A model generated the notes under the pieces. It was not told where the DNA came from and made no database searches. It saw only the letters and a program-made list of their open reading frames with translations. From Virgisporangium aurantiacum (GTDB taxonomy: Bacteria > Actinomycetota > Actinomycetes > Mycobacteriales > Micromonosporaceae): 64,000 nucleotides of DNA. This document shows positions 51,185-60,326 of the stretch, piece after piece. Every line of letters starts with the position of its first letter. The first letter of the stretch is position 1. The DNA lies in the NCBI RefSeq assembly GCF_016863635.1, contig NZ_BOPG01000005.1, positions 85,483-149,482 on the forward strand, given 5' to 3'. The position numbers and the translations under genes are program-made.

Positions 51185-51994
51185 TCACGGGATTGTAGAA
51201 ACCGGCACGTGGTTCGGCTCGGCCGGCGACCTCGGCCGGTACGCGCCCGGCGTGGTCGCCGCCAGCGACCGGAAGTCGTGGATCAGGTGGGCCTGGTCGT
51301 GGTAGCCGTGCTCGGCCGCGATCCGCGCCCAATCCGGCATGACCGCGTCGGCCGCGACCCGCACCACGCGCTGGAACCGCCGCACCCGCGCGAACCGCTT
51401 CGGCGCCAGCCCGATCCGTTCGGCGAACTCGCGGCCGAGGCGGCGCGGCGTCCACCCGAGGCGATCGGCCGCTTCGGCGACGGTCGCCCCGCGGTGCAGG
51501 TCCGCGGCCGCGGTTGCGACCGCGGCGTCCTTTTCGAGGGGACGCCGTGCGCACTCGAACAGAGCGACCTCGACCTCGGAGAACAATGCCGTCGGGCTCG
51601 CGGCTGACAACAGCCGCTCCCGGAGCGAAGCTCCGGCCCGGTGACCCCACAGGTCGTCGAGGTCGACCAGGCTGCTCCGGAGGTCGGCGGCGTCGGCGGG
51701 CAGGAACGGGTACGAACCGCCCACCCGGAACGCGACCCACACGATCCGTCGCTGGTCGGCGGGGTCGATGAGCATCGGCCGGTCGTGCGGCCCGTTGACG
51801 GCGGCACCGCCGGTGATCGTGGGTGGGCCGCCGTCGACGGGGTAGCTACCGAGTTCGTCGCGGTCGAGGTTCACCAGCAGTTGCACCGTGCCGGTCGGCA
51901 GCGCCAGTTCGCGGCCCGGCAACGAGGCCGTCTCGGCACAGCCGATCGACGACACGAACGGCGCCAGCCACGGTGACGGCCGGTGAACCCACAT
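51185..51994 (-). CDS. AraC-family transcriptional regulator
   Basis: 269 aa, ATG 51994. The N-terminal half (LAPFVSSIGCAETASLPGRE, LLVNLDRDELGSYPVDGG, IVWVAFRVGGSYPFLPADAA) resembles the DUF6597-type domain common in actinobacterial AraC proteins. The C-terminal half has two helix-turn-helix units: ATVAEAADRLGWTPRRLGRE and ARIAAEHGYHDQAHLIHDFR, then SLAATTPGAY. It probably controls the VOC gene just downstream and itself. The inducer is unknown. Confidence 0.92.
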   Translation of the reverse strand: MWVHRPSPWLAPFVSSIGCAETASLPGRELALPTGTVQLLVNLDRDELGSYPVDGGPPTITGGAAVNGPHDRPMLIDPADQRRIVWVAFRVGGSYPFLPADAADLRSSLVDLDDLWGHRAGASLRERLLSAASPTALFSEVEVALFECARRPLEKDAAVATAAADLHRGATVAEAADRLGWTPRRLGREFAERIGLAPKRFARVRRFQRVVRVAADAVMPDWARIAAEHGYHDQAHLIHDFRSLAATTPGAYRPRSPAEPNHVPVSTIP

Positions 51995-52070
51995 ATCGCG
52001 AGATTAGCTCCCGCTACCTGCGGGTAGCACGCCATTCAACACCTGTCGATCCCTCTCGGGGAGGCATGAC

Positions 52071-53717
52071 GTGACCGGTCTCCGCCTGGACCTGAACGTT
52101 GTCGACTACCTTCTGCTCGCGCTGTACTTCGCGACCGTGCTCGGGGTCGGCTTCGCGGCCCGCCGGTCGATCCGCACCAGCGTCGACTTCTTCCTCTCCG
52201 GCCGGTCGCTGCCGGCGTGGGTCACCGGCCTGGCGTTCGTGTCGGCGAACCTCGGTGCGCTGGAGATCATCGGCATGGCCGCCAACGGCGCCCAGTACGG
52301 CCTGATGACCGCGCACTACTACTGGATCGGTGCCGTGCCGGCGATGGTGTTCCTCGGCATCGTGATGATGCCGTTCTACTACGGCTCGCGCGTGCGCAGC
52401 GTCCCCGAATTTCTCCGCCTGCGCTTCAATCGACCCACCCACCTGCTGAACGCGGTGACGTTCGCGGTGGCCCAGATGCTCATCGCCGGCGTGAACCTGT
52501 ACGCGCTGTCGATCGTGATGCGGGCGCTGCTCGGCTGGCCGCTGTGGACGTCGATCGTCCTCGGCGCGGCGATCGTGCTGGTGTACATCACGATCGGCGG
52601 CCTGACCTCGGCCATCTACAACGAGGTGCTGCAGTTCTTCGTGATCCTGGCCGGCCTCATCCCGATCGTGGTGATCGGCCTGGTGAAGGTCGGCGGCATC
52701 GACGGCCTGTTCGACCGGGTCCGCGAGATGGACGTGCTCGGCGAGGCCGGCCTGCACACGTGGAGCAACACCGGCGGGTCCGACAACCCGTTGGGCGCCA
52801 ACTGGTTCGGCATCGTGTTCGGGCTCGGGTTCGTGCTCTCGTTCGGTTACTGGACCACGAACTTCGCCGAGGTGCAGCGGGCGCTGTCGGCGAAGAACAT
52901 GAGCGCGGCCCGGCGCACGCCGATCATCGCCGCGTTCCCGAAGCTGTTCATCCCGATCCTCACGATCATTCCCGGCCTGGTGGCGCTGGTGACCATCGAG
53001 GGCCTCGGCGCCGAGAAGGGCGACCTCCAGTACAACAACGCGATCCCGTTGCTGATGCGCGACCTGCTGCCCAACGGCGTGCTCGGTATCGCGGTGACCG
53101 GCCTGATCGCGAGCTTCATGGCCGGCATGGCGGCCAACGTGTCGGGCTTCAACACCGTGTTCACGTACGACATCTGGCAGACGTACATACGCAAGGACCG
53201 CGACGACGACCACTACATCCGGGTCGGCCGGATCGCGACCATCGGCGGTGTGTGCGTCGGCATCGGCACCGCGTTCATCGCCGCCGGGTTCAGCAACATC
53301 ATGAACTACATCCAGGCGCTGTTCTCGGTGTTCAACGCGCCGCTGTTCGCCTGCTTCATCATCGGCATGTTCTGGAAGCGGATGACAGCGGTCGCCGGTT
53401 TCTGGTCGCTGCTCTCCGGAACCGTGGTGGCTCTCGGCACCTACCTGCTGTACCTGGCCGACGTGCTCCCGTTCAACTCCGACCTGGAGGAGAGCTTCTG
53501 GGGCGCGGGCCTCGCGTTCGTCACCGTGGCGGTCGTGGCCGCGGTGCTCACACCGGCGACGCGGCCGAAGTCCGCCGAGGAACTGCGCGGCCTGGTCTAC
53601 GGCACCGCCGACCTCGGCGTGCTCGACCCGGAGGACCGGGTCTGGTACCGGTCTCCCGTGCTGCTCGGCTCGATCGCCGTCGTCCTGTCCGTCCTCCTCT
53701 ACATCCCGTTCTTCTAA
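52071..53717 (+). CDS. Sodium:solute symporter (SSS family)
   Basis: 548 aa from GTG 52071 with GGGGAGG 6 nt upstream. About 14 membrane helices. FFLSGRSLPAWVTGLAFVSA near residue 38 is the SSS start signature, followed by GMAANGAQYGLMTAHYYWIG, and a helix TGLIASFMAGMAANVSGFNT in the core. It resembles sugar/solute symporters of the SglT branch and should use sodium to import a sugar or related solute. A small two-helix protein follows 12 nt later. Confidence 0.92.
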   Translation: MTGLRLDLNVVDYLLLALYFATVLGVGFAARRSIRTSVDFFLSGRSLPAWVTGLAFVSANLGALEIIGMAANGAQYGLMTAHYYWIGAVPAMVFLGIVMMPFYYGSRVRSVPEFLRLRFNRPTHLLNAVTFAVAQMLIAGVNLYALSIVMRALLGWPLWTSIVLGAAIVLVYITIGGLTSAIYNEVLQFFVILAGLIPIVVIGLVKVGGIDGLFDRVREMDVLGEAGLHTWSNTGGSDNPLGANWFGIVFGLGFVLSFGYWTTNFAEVQRALSAKNMSAARRTPIIAAFPKLFIPILTIIPGLVALVTIEGLGAEKGDLQYNNAIPLLMRDLLPNGVLGIAVTGLIASFMAGMAANVSGFNTVFTYDIWQTYIRKDRDDDHYIRVGRIATIGGVCVGIGTAFIAAGFSNIMNYIQALFSVFNAPLFACFIIGMFWKRMTAVAGFWSLLSGTVVALGTYLLYLADVLPFNSDLEESFWGAGLAFVTVAVVAAVLTPATRPKSAEELRGLVYGTADLGVLDPEDRVWYRSPVLLGSIAVVLSVLLYIPFF

Positions 53718-53729
53718 GGGGTTCGCGCC

Positions 53730-54017
53730 ATGGCTGAGACTCCCATCGACGAGACAGCCGAGCGGTCTGCCGCCGCCCGGCTGTTCGACGTGCGCCGCGT
53801 CATCGGCGGCCTGTTCACGGTCTACGGCGTCATCGTGACGCTGATCGGGATCTTCGACTCCGAGGCCGAGATCGAGAAGGCGCAGGGCGTGAACATCAAC
53901 CTCTGGACGGGACTGGCGATGCTGGCTCTCGGTCTGCTGTTCCTGCTGTGGCAGTGGTGGCGGCCGGCACAGGCGCCGGCTCCGCCGCCCGAGGACGACG
54001 ACCGCCCTCTACATTGA
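53730..54017 (+). CDS. Small membrane partner of the symporter
   Basis: 95 aa, ATG 53730. Two membrane helices (VIGGLFTVYGVIVTLIGIFD and WTGLAMLALGLLFLLWQWWR) joined by an acidic loop, and a proline- and aspartate-rich C-terminus. Genes of this kind follow SSS symporters in actinobacteria. Its last 122 nt lie antisense to the 3' end of the MMPL gene. Function is unknown; help in assembly or regulation of the symporter is inferred from position. Confidence 0.8.
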   Translation: MAETPIDETAERSAAARLFDVRRVIGGLFTVYGVIVTLIGIFDSEAEIEKAQGVNINLWTGLAMLALGLLFLLWQWWRPAQAPAPPPEDDDRPLH

Positions 54018-56157
54018 CGGTCGGCAGGATCCGGTCGAGCCACCTCGGGATCCACCAGTTGCCCCGGCCCAGCAGCGCCATCACGGCGGGCACCAGGAGC
54101 ATCCGCACCACCGTCGCGTCGATGAGCACCGCGACCGCCATGCCCACACCGACCATCTTCACGGTGATGTCGGGGTCGAGCGCGAACCCGATGAACACCG
54201 CCACCATGATGGCCGCCGCGCTCGTGATGACCCGGCCGGTGGCGGCGAGGCCGCGTACCACGCTGCCGTGCGCGTCACCGGTGGCCAGCCACAGCTCGCG
54301 GACCCGCGACAGCAGGAACACCTCGTAGTCCATCGACAGGCCGAACAGCACCGCGAACATCAGGATCGGCACGAAGCTCGACACCGGCACCGCGTGCGGC
54401 AGCCCGAGCAGTTCGGCGCCCCAGCCCCACTGGAACACCGCCGTCATCACCCCGTACGCCGCGGCGACCGAGAGCAGGTTCATCGCCGCCGCCTTGAGCG
54501 CCACCACCGGCGCCCGGAACAGCACGGTGAGCAGCAGCAGCGACATCGACACCACGAACGCGACCACCACCCACAGCCGGTCGGAGAGCCGGTCGACGAT
54601 GTCGGCGAACACCGCCACCAGGCCGGTGAGCTCGGCGCCGCCCGGCAGCACCTCGGCCCGCAGCGTCGTCAGCAGGTCGGTGGTGCGGGTGTCCTGCGGG
54701 CCGGTGGTCGGCTCCACGAAGATCACCGCGGTGTCGCCGGCGGCGTTGGTCACCGGCGGAGTGACGGCCGCGACGCCGGGCGTGGCGCGCAGCCGCTCGG
54801 CCAGGGCCGGCAGGGTGTCCGGCGCCACCTTGTCGAGATCGATGGCCACCACCAGCGGACCGTTGGCGCCCGCGCCGTACTCGTCGGCGATCAGGTCGTA
54901 GGCGACCCGGGCCGTGTTCGAGGTCGGCTGGCTGCTCGCGTCCTGCGGCCAGGTGCGCATCACGAGCACCGGAGCGGCGAGCGCGAGCAGGAACACCAGG
55001 CCGGCGATCGCGACCGGCCACGGCCGGGCGGCGACCGCGCGGGCCCACCGCTCGGTGCGGGTCGGCCGGGCATCGAGCGTCGTGTGTGCGTCGCCGGCAT
55101 CGAGCGTCGTCTGTGCGGTGCCGGCATCGAGCGTCGTCTTCGCGGCGGCCCGGCGGACCTTGCGCGGCAGCATCCGGCGACCGGCCAGGCCGCACAACGC
55201 CGGCACGAGCGTCACCGCGCTGATCATCACGAGGCTGACGATCGCGAACGTCGCGTACCCGAACGAGGTGTACGTGGGCAGGCCGGCGAACGCCATGCCG
55301 AACAGCGAGACCAGCACCGTCGAACCGGCCACCAGCACCGAGGCGCCGGCGGTGGCGTTCGCCTCGGCCGCGGCGTCCACAGTGGACAGGCCGCGCCGCA
55401 GCCCCTCGGTGAACCGGCTCACCAGCAGCAGCGCGTAGTCGATGCCGACGCCGAGGCCGACCATCGTCGCCACGGTCGGTGCGGTGACGCTGATGTCCGT
55501 CACCGCGGCCATGAGCGTGATCACCGACATGCCGACGCCGAGCCCGAAGAGCGCGACCACCAGCGGCAGCCCGGCGGCGACCACCGAACCCAGCGCGAGC
55601 ACCATGATGATCAGCGCCGCGACGATGCCGATCGCCTCCGCGACGCCGCTCGGCGCCTGGATGTTCTCGACCACCTGGCCACCGAGTTCCACCTGGAGGC
55701 CGGCGTCCCTGGCGGGCTGGGCCGCCGCCCGCAGTTCGTCGATCGTCTCGACGCCCTTCAGGTCGGTGACGGGCTTCAGGTACCGCACCGAGATCAGCGC
55801 CGTGTCACCGTCGGCCGACGGGCGCGCCTCACTCACGTCCCCGACATCGGGCAACCGCTCCACCCGGCTGCGCACCTCGGCCAGCACGCCCGGGTCGATC
55901 CGGTTGCCGGTGCGGTCGTGCACCACCACCCGCGCGCCGGCGCCGCTGAGTTCCGGGAACCGTTCGGCCAGCAGGTCGGCACCCGCCTGCGACGGCGCGC
56001 CGGAAACCGTGTAGTTGTCGTGGGTCTCGCCGCCGATGACGCCGGCCAGCCCGACGGTGGCGACGAGGATCAGCAGCCAACCGGCGAGCATGCGCCACGG
56101 GTGGGCGGCGGCCGTCGCACCCAGTCGGGCGAGCGGGCTACGGGTCGGAGAACGCAT
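53896..56157 (-). CDS. MMPL-family RND-type transporter
   Basis: 753 aa from ATG 56157 with GGAGG 6 nt upstream. Two MMPL halves, each with six helices: WRMLAGWLLILVATVGLAGV at the start, the first porter domain (about 40-165), GIDYALLLVSRFTEGLRRG in the first helix bundle, and GLSMDYEVFLLSRVRELWLA in the second. A low-complexity stretch with three 9-residue TTLDA repeats lies in the central loop (DNA 55071-55151). It probably exports lipids or hydrophobic compounds, driven by protons. CCAAG boxes upstream and the adjoining SARP gene suggest co-regulation with the hemerythrin gene. Confidence 0.92.
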   Translation of the reverse strand: MRSPTRSPLARLGATAAAHPWRMLAGWLLILVATVGLAGVIGGETHDNYTVSGAPSQAGADLLAERFPELSGAGARVVVHDRTGNRIDPGVLAEVRSRVERLPDVGDVSEARPSADGDTALISVRYLKPVTDLKGVETIDELRAAAQPARDAGLQVELGGQVVENIQAPSGVAEAIGIVAALIIMVLALGSVVAAGLPLVVALFGLGVGMSVITLMAAVTDISVTAPTVATMVGLGVGIDYALLLVSRFTEGLRRGLSTVDAAAEANATAGASVLVAGSTVLVSLFGMAFAGLPTYTSFGYATFAIVSLVMISAVTLVPALCGLAGRRMLPRKVRRAAAKTTLDAGTAQTTLDAGDAHTTLDARPTRTERWARAVAARPWPVAIAGLVFLLALAAPVLVMRTWPQDASSQPTSNTARVAYDLIADEYGAGANGPLVVAIDLDKVAPDTLPALAERLRATPGVAAVTPPVTNAAGDTAVIFVEPTTGPQDTRTTDLLTTLRAEVLPGGAELTGLVAVFADIVDRLSDRLWVVVAFVVSMSLLLLTVLFRAPVVALKAAAMNLLSVAAAYGVMTAVFQWGWGAELLGLPHAVPVSSFVPILMFAVLFGLSMDYEVFLLSRVRELWLATGDAHGSVVRGLAATGRVITSAAAIMVAVFIGFALDPDITVKMVGVGMAVAVLIDATVVRMLLVPAVMALLGRGNWWIPRWLDRILPTVNVEGGRRPRAAEPAPVPAATTATAGTADREPASPVPSRG

Positions 56158-56198
56158 GGCAAACCTCCACATTGGTCGCCAGCAGAATCAGCGGCACC

Positions 56199-56239
56199 GC
56201 TTGCCCGCTACTTGGAGCGCTACTTGGAACGGGCTTGGA
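56199..56239 (-). promoter_or_regulatory. Phased CCAAG boxes upstream of the MMPL gene
   Basis: On the minus strand TCCAAG occurs three times and GGCAAG once, spaced 11, 12 and 11 bp (plus-strand CTTGG at 56234, 56223, 56211 and CTTGC at 56200), within the last codons and just after the stop of the SARP gene. The common form is CCAAGTAGCG. A GATTCT -10-like sequence lies 10 nt after the last box. The same box occurs on the other side of the regulator gene. Confidence 0.65.
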
Positions 56240-59200
56240 GTCTCGCCGACGCTGCACGGGCCGCTGTGGCCCAGTGCTCGGACGAGCACCGTTCCGCGAC
56301 TGTGACCGCCTCCGCGAAATAGTCGGCTGCGTCACGTTCCCGGCCCAGCAGCAGCGACAGTTCGCCGAGCGAGTGCGCCACCGGACGCATCGCCACCGAG
56401 CAGCTGCCCACCGACGCGAGCGTGCCCCGGCTGGGCAGCAGGAACTCGATCAGCTCCTCGGCCTCGCCGGTCGACCCGAGCGCGGTGACCACCATCGCGC
56501 GGATCGTCGCCCACACCGCCCCGAAGTAGTCCCGGCGCAGCGGTGCCGGCACGCCCCGGACCCGTCGCGCCTCGTCGAGCCGGCCGGCGGCGATCAGCGT
56601 CGCCGCGTGCGGATCGGCGGCCAGGTTCTCGCGGCCCGGCCGCACCGCGCGGATCATCGGCTCCAGTTCGGCGAGCCGACCCTGGCTGGCCCGCAGCGTG
56701 AACATCGCCACCACGGCATAGTCGACGTGCAGGCTCGCGCGCCGCACCATGTGCTCGCCGATTTCGAGGTAGATCCGCTCGGCCGTGTCGAAGTCGCCGG
56801 TGACGTGGGCGTAGGTGGCGAGGCCGGTCCGCGACGCGTCCTCCGGATCGCTGAGGTGGTGGGCGCGGGCCAGGTCGAGGCCCTGGGTCAGGCGCCGGCG
56901 CATCGTCGGCAGGTCGCACCGGACGGCCGCGGTCTGGGCCAGGACGTGCTCGGAGTACCAGCGGTAGGCGCCCATCCCCGGCGCCTGTGCCACCTCGGCC
57001 AGGTCCCGGGCCAGCCCGGCCCGCCGGTCGGCGTCGTATTCGAAGCTCAGCTCCTGCAGCACCGTCACGATGGCCAGTGCCAGCAGCCCGGGATCGCCCG
57101 ACGCCCGGGCCAGGCCGAGGGCCTCCTCCGCGGCCCGGATCGCCCGCGGGTCGTTCTCGCCGGTGAGCTCGGCGCCGAACGAGCCGAGCAGCAGGCACCG
57201 GGTGGCCGGGTCGTGGGTGCGGTCGAGCAACCGCTCCAGCCGGGCGACGACGGGCCGGTCGACCTCGCCGTAGGTGTGGATCTCCCAGGGACTCGGTGCG
57301 GTCCAGGCGGTGAACGCGGCGAGCACGAGATCGTCGCGTCCGGCGGCCTCGGCGACGGCCACCGCCCGCTCCCGCGCCCTCCGGGCCAGCCCGACCTGCC
57401 CGTTGCCGATCCGCGCCCGCAACAGCCGGCCGAGCACGTCGACCCGCCGCTCCACCGCCCCGGTCACAGGGCCTTGCAGGCGGTCGAGGCAGGTCAGCGC
57501 CTGTTCGTACAGCTCGGCGGCGGTGTCGTACGCGTACCGCCGCTCGGCCAGGTCGGCCGCGCCGAGGTTCACCGCCACCGCCCGCTCGGCGGTGTCGGCG
57601 GTGAGGCCGTGGGTGTGGTGGTGGGCCAGGGCGGGCAGGTCGTGCGGGCGCAGCCGGTCGAGGGCCCGGGCCACGCGGGCGTGCATGCGGGCCCGGCGCA
57701 GGTGCGACAGGTCGGCGTACAGCGTGTCGCGCACCAGCGCGTGCACGAACCGCACCCGGCCCGGGCCGGGCTCGGTGAGCAGGCCGGCGATCAGGCCGGC
57801 TTCGAGCGCGTCGAGCACGCCATCCTCGTCGGTGTCGGCGGCGTCGACGAGGAGGTCCACGTCGGCCTCCCGCCCGACCGCCGCGGCCAGCCGCAGCACC
57901 GCCACCGCCGGCGGGGGCAGCCGGCCGAGGCGGCGGCGCAGCACGTCGCGCACGCCCTCCGGCACCTCCGACACGGCGACGAGCGCACCCTCGCTCGCCA
58001 GCAGCCGCGCGCTCTCGCACAGGTAGAACGGGTTGCCGCCGGTGCGTTCGGCCAGCGACCGCACGGTTTCGGCAGCCACGGGAGCGCCGGCCACCGCCTC
58101 GACCAGCGTGGCCGCGTCGTGGTTCGTGAGGCCGGCCAGCGCTGCCCGGTGCGGCGAGTACCGGGCCAGCGTGGCGAGCACGTCGTCGAACAGCGGGCCG
58201 GCATCGACCGGTCTGTACGCGGCGACCAGCAGCACCGGCGCCGGCCGGGTGTCGGCGGCGGCGCTCGTCAGCAGGGCGAACGTCTCGGCGTCACCGCGGT
58301 GCAGGTCGTCGAGCACCACCGCGAGCGGCCGGTCGGCGGCGGCGGCGCGCAACCACGCCGTCACCGCCCGGTGCAGCCGGAACCGCTCGGCCGCCGGGTC
58401 CGGCGGGGCGGCGCCGGGCGCGTCGCTGAGCAGCGGCTCCAGCGCCGCCGCGTCGGGCGGCGGAACCGACCCGCTCAGGTCGCGCAGCGCCTCCACCCAC
58501 GCCCAGGCCGGCGGCGCGCCGTCGGCCTCCGGGCAGCGCCCGGCGACCACCCGCCAGCCGTCGCCGGTCAGCTTCTCCACGAACCGCCGGAGCAGGGCCG
58601 ACTTGCCCGAACCGGCCTCGCCGGAGACCAGGGCCAGCGCGCCGGCACCGGCCGCCGCCGTGGTGGCGGTGGTCGCGAGACCGGCCAGCTCCGCGTCCCG
58701 TCCAACAAAAAGCTCTTGCCGGACGGCCGTGAGCGCCGGACCGGCCTCGCGTTGCTCCGGCCTGTTTTCTGTCCGGGGCAACGCGACGCGCTGGGTGAGG
58801 ATCGCCGCTTCGAGGTCATTGAGCCCCGGGCCCGGATCGATGCCGAGCTCGTCGGCGAGGATGCGCCGGGCCTCGCGCAGCGCGGCGAGCGCGTCGGCCT
58901 GGCGGCCGGTGGCGTAGAGCGCGAGCGCGAGCAGCCGCCACGCCTCCTCCCGCAGCGGGTGCTCACCGGTGAGCACCTGGGCGGCGGGCACCGCCTCGGC
59001 GGGAGCGCCGGCGCGGATCGTCGCCTCGATCAGGCGCTCCCGCGCGACCACCCGCAGTTCGGCGAGGCGGGCCGCCTCGGGTGCGGCCCACGGCTCGTCG
59101 GCGACCTCGGCGAACGCCGGCCCGCGCCACAGCCGCAGGGCCTCGGCGAGGTCGTCCCTGCTCTTCGCTTCGGTGAGGGCGGCTTCGAACCGCCAGGCGT

Positions 59201-59510
59201 CCACCTCGGTGGGTTTCAGTCTGAGCGCGTACCCGGGTGGCGCGCTGACCAGCACCGTCGCGGGCGTGCGCGGCTCCCGGTGCGGTTCGAGCCCACGTCG
59301 CAGGTTCGACACGTACGCCTGGAGCGAGGCGATCGCCTTGCGGGGCGGCTCGCCGCGCCACAGGTCGTCGATGAGCCGGTCGACCGGAACGACGTCGCCG
59401 CGCGCGGTGACGAGGAGCGCCAGCACGGCGCGTTGACGCGGCCCACCCAGATCGACGGTGTGCCCGTCGACCTCGGCTTCGAGCGGCCCCAGCACGCGCA
59501 AGCGGATCAT
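56220..59510 (-). CDS. SARP-type regulator with AAA-like NTPase and TPR-like region
   Basis: 1096 aa from ATG 59510. Residues 1-95: OmpR-type winged helix of SARP/AfsR proteins (IRLRVLGPLEAEVDGHTVDL, SLQAYVSNLRRGLEPHREPR). 95-250: bacterial transcriptional activation domain. Then an AAA/NTPase with P-loop SGEAGSGKSALL near 297, LAVVLDDLHRGDAETFALL as Walker B, TERTGGNPFYLCESARLL, and a long helical C-terminus. AfsR-like regulators activate genes through direct repeats near their promoters. Phased CCAAG boxes occur on both sides of this gene, ahead of the MMPL and hemerythrin genes. The stimulus is unknown. Confidence 0.9.
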   Translation of the reverse strand: MIRLRVLGPLEAEVDGHTVDLGGPRQRAVLALLVTARGDVVPVDRLIDDLWRGEPPRKAIASLQAYVSNLRRGLEPHREPRTPATVLVSAPPGYALRLKPTEVDAWRFEAALTEAKSRDDLAEALRLWRGPAFAEVADEPWAAPEAARLAELRVVARERLIEATIRAGAPAEAVPAAQVLTGEHPLREEAWRLLALALYATGRQADALAALREARRILADELGIDPGPGLNDLEAAILTQRVALPRTENRPEQREAGPALTAVRQELFVGRDAELAGLATTATTAAAGAGALALVSGEAGSGKSALLRRFVEKLTGDGWRVVAGRCPEADGAPPAWAWVEALRDLSGSVPPPDAAALEPLLSDAPGAAPPDPAAERFRLHRAVTAWLRAAAADRPLAVVLDDLHRGDAETFALLTSAAADTRPAPVLLVAAYRPVDAGPLFDDVLATLARYSPHRAALAGLTNHDAATLVEAVAGAPVAAETVRSLAERTGGNPFYLCESARLLASEGALVAVSEVPEGVRDVLRRRLGRLPPPAVAVLRLAAAVGREADVDLLVDAADTDEDGVLDALEAGLIAGLLTEPGPGRVRFVHALVRDTLYADLSHLRRARMHARVARALDRLRPHDLPALAHHHTHGLTADTAERAVAVNLGAADLAERRYAYDTAAELYEQALTCLDRLQGPVTGAVERRVDVLGRLLRARIGNGQVGLARRARERAVAVAEAAGRDDLVLAAFTAWTAPSPWEIHTYGEVDRPVVARLERLLDRTHDPATRCLLLGSFGAELTGENDPRAIRAAEEALGLARASGDPGLLALAIVTVLQELSFEYDADRRAGLARDLAEVAQAPGMGAYRWYSEHVLAQTAAVRCDLPTMRRRLTQGLDLARAHHLSDPEDASRTGLATYAHVTGDFDTAERIYLEIGEHMVRRASLHVDYAVVAMFTLRASQGRLAELEPMIRAVRPGRENLAADPHAATLIAAGRLDEARRVRGVPAPLRRDYFGAVWATIRAMVVTALGSTGEAEELIEFLLPSRGTLASVGSCSVAMRPVAHSLGELSLLLGRERDAADYFAEAVTVAERCSSEHWATAARAASARLQARSK

Positions 59511-59530
59511 GTCGCCGCCATCGTAGGGGC

Positions 59531-59558
59531 GCCAAACGCCGTCCAAGTAGTCGCCAAG
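59531..59558 (+). promoter_or_regulatory. Phased CCAAG boxes upstream of the hemerythrin gene
   Basis: CCAAA (59532), CCAAG (59543) and CCAAG (59554) are spaced 11 bp on the plus strand; the middle copy reads TCCAAGTAG, identical to the boxes before the MMPL gene. They lie in the 99-nt gap between the divergent SARP and hemerythrin genes. A CATCGT -10-like sequence (59569-59574) follows. Confidence 0.65.
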
Positions 59559-59609
59559 TGGACCGGGTCATCGTCGGCACGTTGATTTCTACAGGCGAAA
59601 GGCCCCGTT

Positions 59610-60263
59610 ATGACCATGACTGCCCGCACCGACACCCACGACATGATCGTGGTCCACCGCGTGTTCCGCCGGGAGTTCGCGATGGCACCGCGCCTGATCC
59701 GCGCCGTGCCCGCCGGCGACGTGACCCGTGCCCGCGTGGTGGCCGAACACATGCGCGACATCTACGCGGGCCTGCACGGCCACCACACCTCGGAGGACGA
59801 GCTCCTGTGGCCGCTGCTGCTGGCCCGGGTCGACCTCGACGCCGACAAGGTGCTGCTGATGGAGGCCCAGCACCAGCGGGTCGACGCCCTGCTGTCGCGC
59901 GCGCTGTCGCTGTTACCGGAGTGGGAGGCCGCGGCGGCGCCCGACGTCCGCGACACCCTCGCCGACGTGTACGACGCGTTGTGGCCGGTGCTGCTGGAGC
60001 ACCTGGCGGCCGAGGAGTCCGAGGTGCTGCCGCTGGTGGCGGAGCACGTCACCCAGGACGAGTGGAACCGGCTGGGCGAACGCTTCGAGCACGAGACGCC
60101 GAAGAGCAAACTGATGCTCTTCCTGGGCGCGCTGCTGGAGGAGGCCACGCCGGCCGAGGCCGCGCTGATGCTGGGCAAGTTGCCGGCGCCGGCGCGCCTG
60201 ATCTGGCGCCTGGTGGGCCGGCGCGCATATGCCCGCCGGATCAGGGTGGTGCGTGGCGCCTGA
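59610..60263 (+). CDS. Hemerythrin-domain protein
   Basis: 217 aa, ATG 59610. A helical bundle with histidines in hemerythrin positions: HDMIVVHRVFRREFAMAPRL, HGHHTSEDELLWPLLLARVD, EAQHQRVDALLSRALSLLPE and LLEHLAAEESEVLPLVAEH. These should hold a di-iron site that binds oxygen or nitric oxide, or serves a redox role. The C-terminus carries a basic helix. It is divergent from the SARP gene and has phased CCAAG boxes in its promoter. Confidence 0.9.
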   Translation: MTMTARTDTHDMIVVHRVFRREFAMAPRLIRAVPAGDVTRARVVAEHMRDIYAGLHGHHTSEDELLWPLLLARVDLDADKVLLMEAQHQRVDALLSRALSLLPEWEAAAAPDVRDTLADVYDALWPVLLEHLAAEESEVLPLVAEHVTQDEWNRLGERFEHETPKSKLMLFLGALLEEATPAEAALMLGKLPAPARLIWRLVGRRAYARRIRVVRGA

Positions 60264-60264
60264 A

Positions 60265-60315
60265 CGGGAACGGCTCCGGGCCGGGCGCGGAGCGCCCGGG
60301 CCGGAGCCGTTCCCG
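60265..60315. terminator. Bidirectional 24-bp hairpin between hemerythrin and LppU-like genes
   Basis: The arms 60265-60288 and 60292-60315 are reverse complements over 24 bp with one mismatch and a 3-nt loop, very GC-rich. It starts 1 nt after the hemerythrin stop and ends 11 nt before the stop of the convergent gene, the classic place for a shared terminator. Confidence 0.85.
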
Positions 60316-60326
60316 ACCTCGAAAGG

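Noticed and set aside
56172..59585. 1137-codon plus-strand open frame
   Set aside because: It mirrors the SARP gene and its translation is composed of Arg, Gly, His and Gln without domains; the minus strand has clear SARP, NTPase and TPR motifs.
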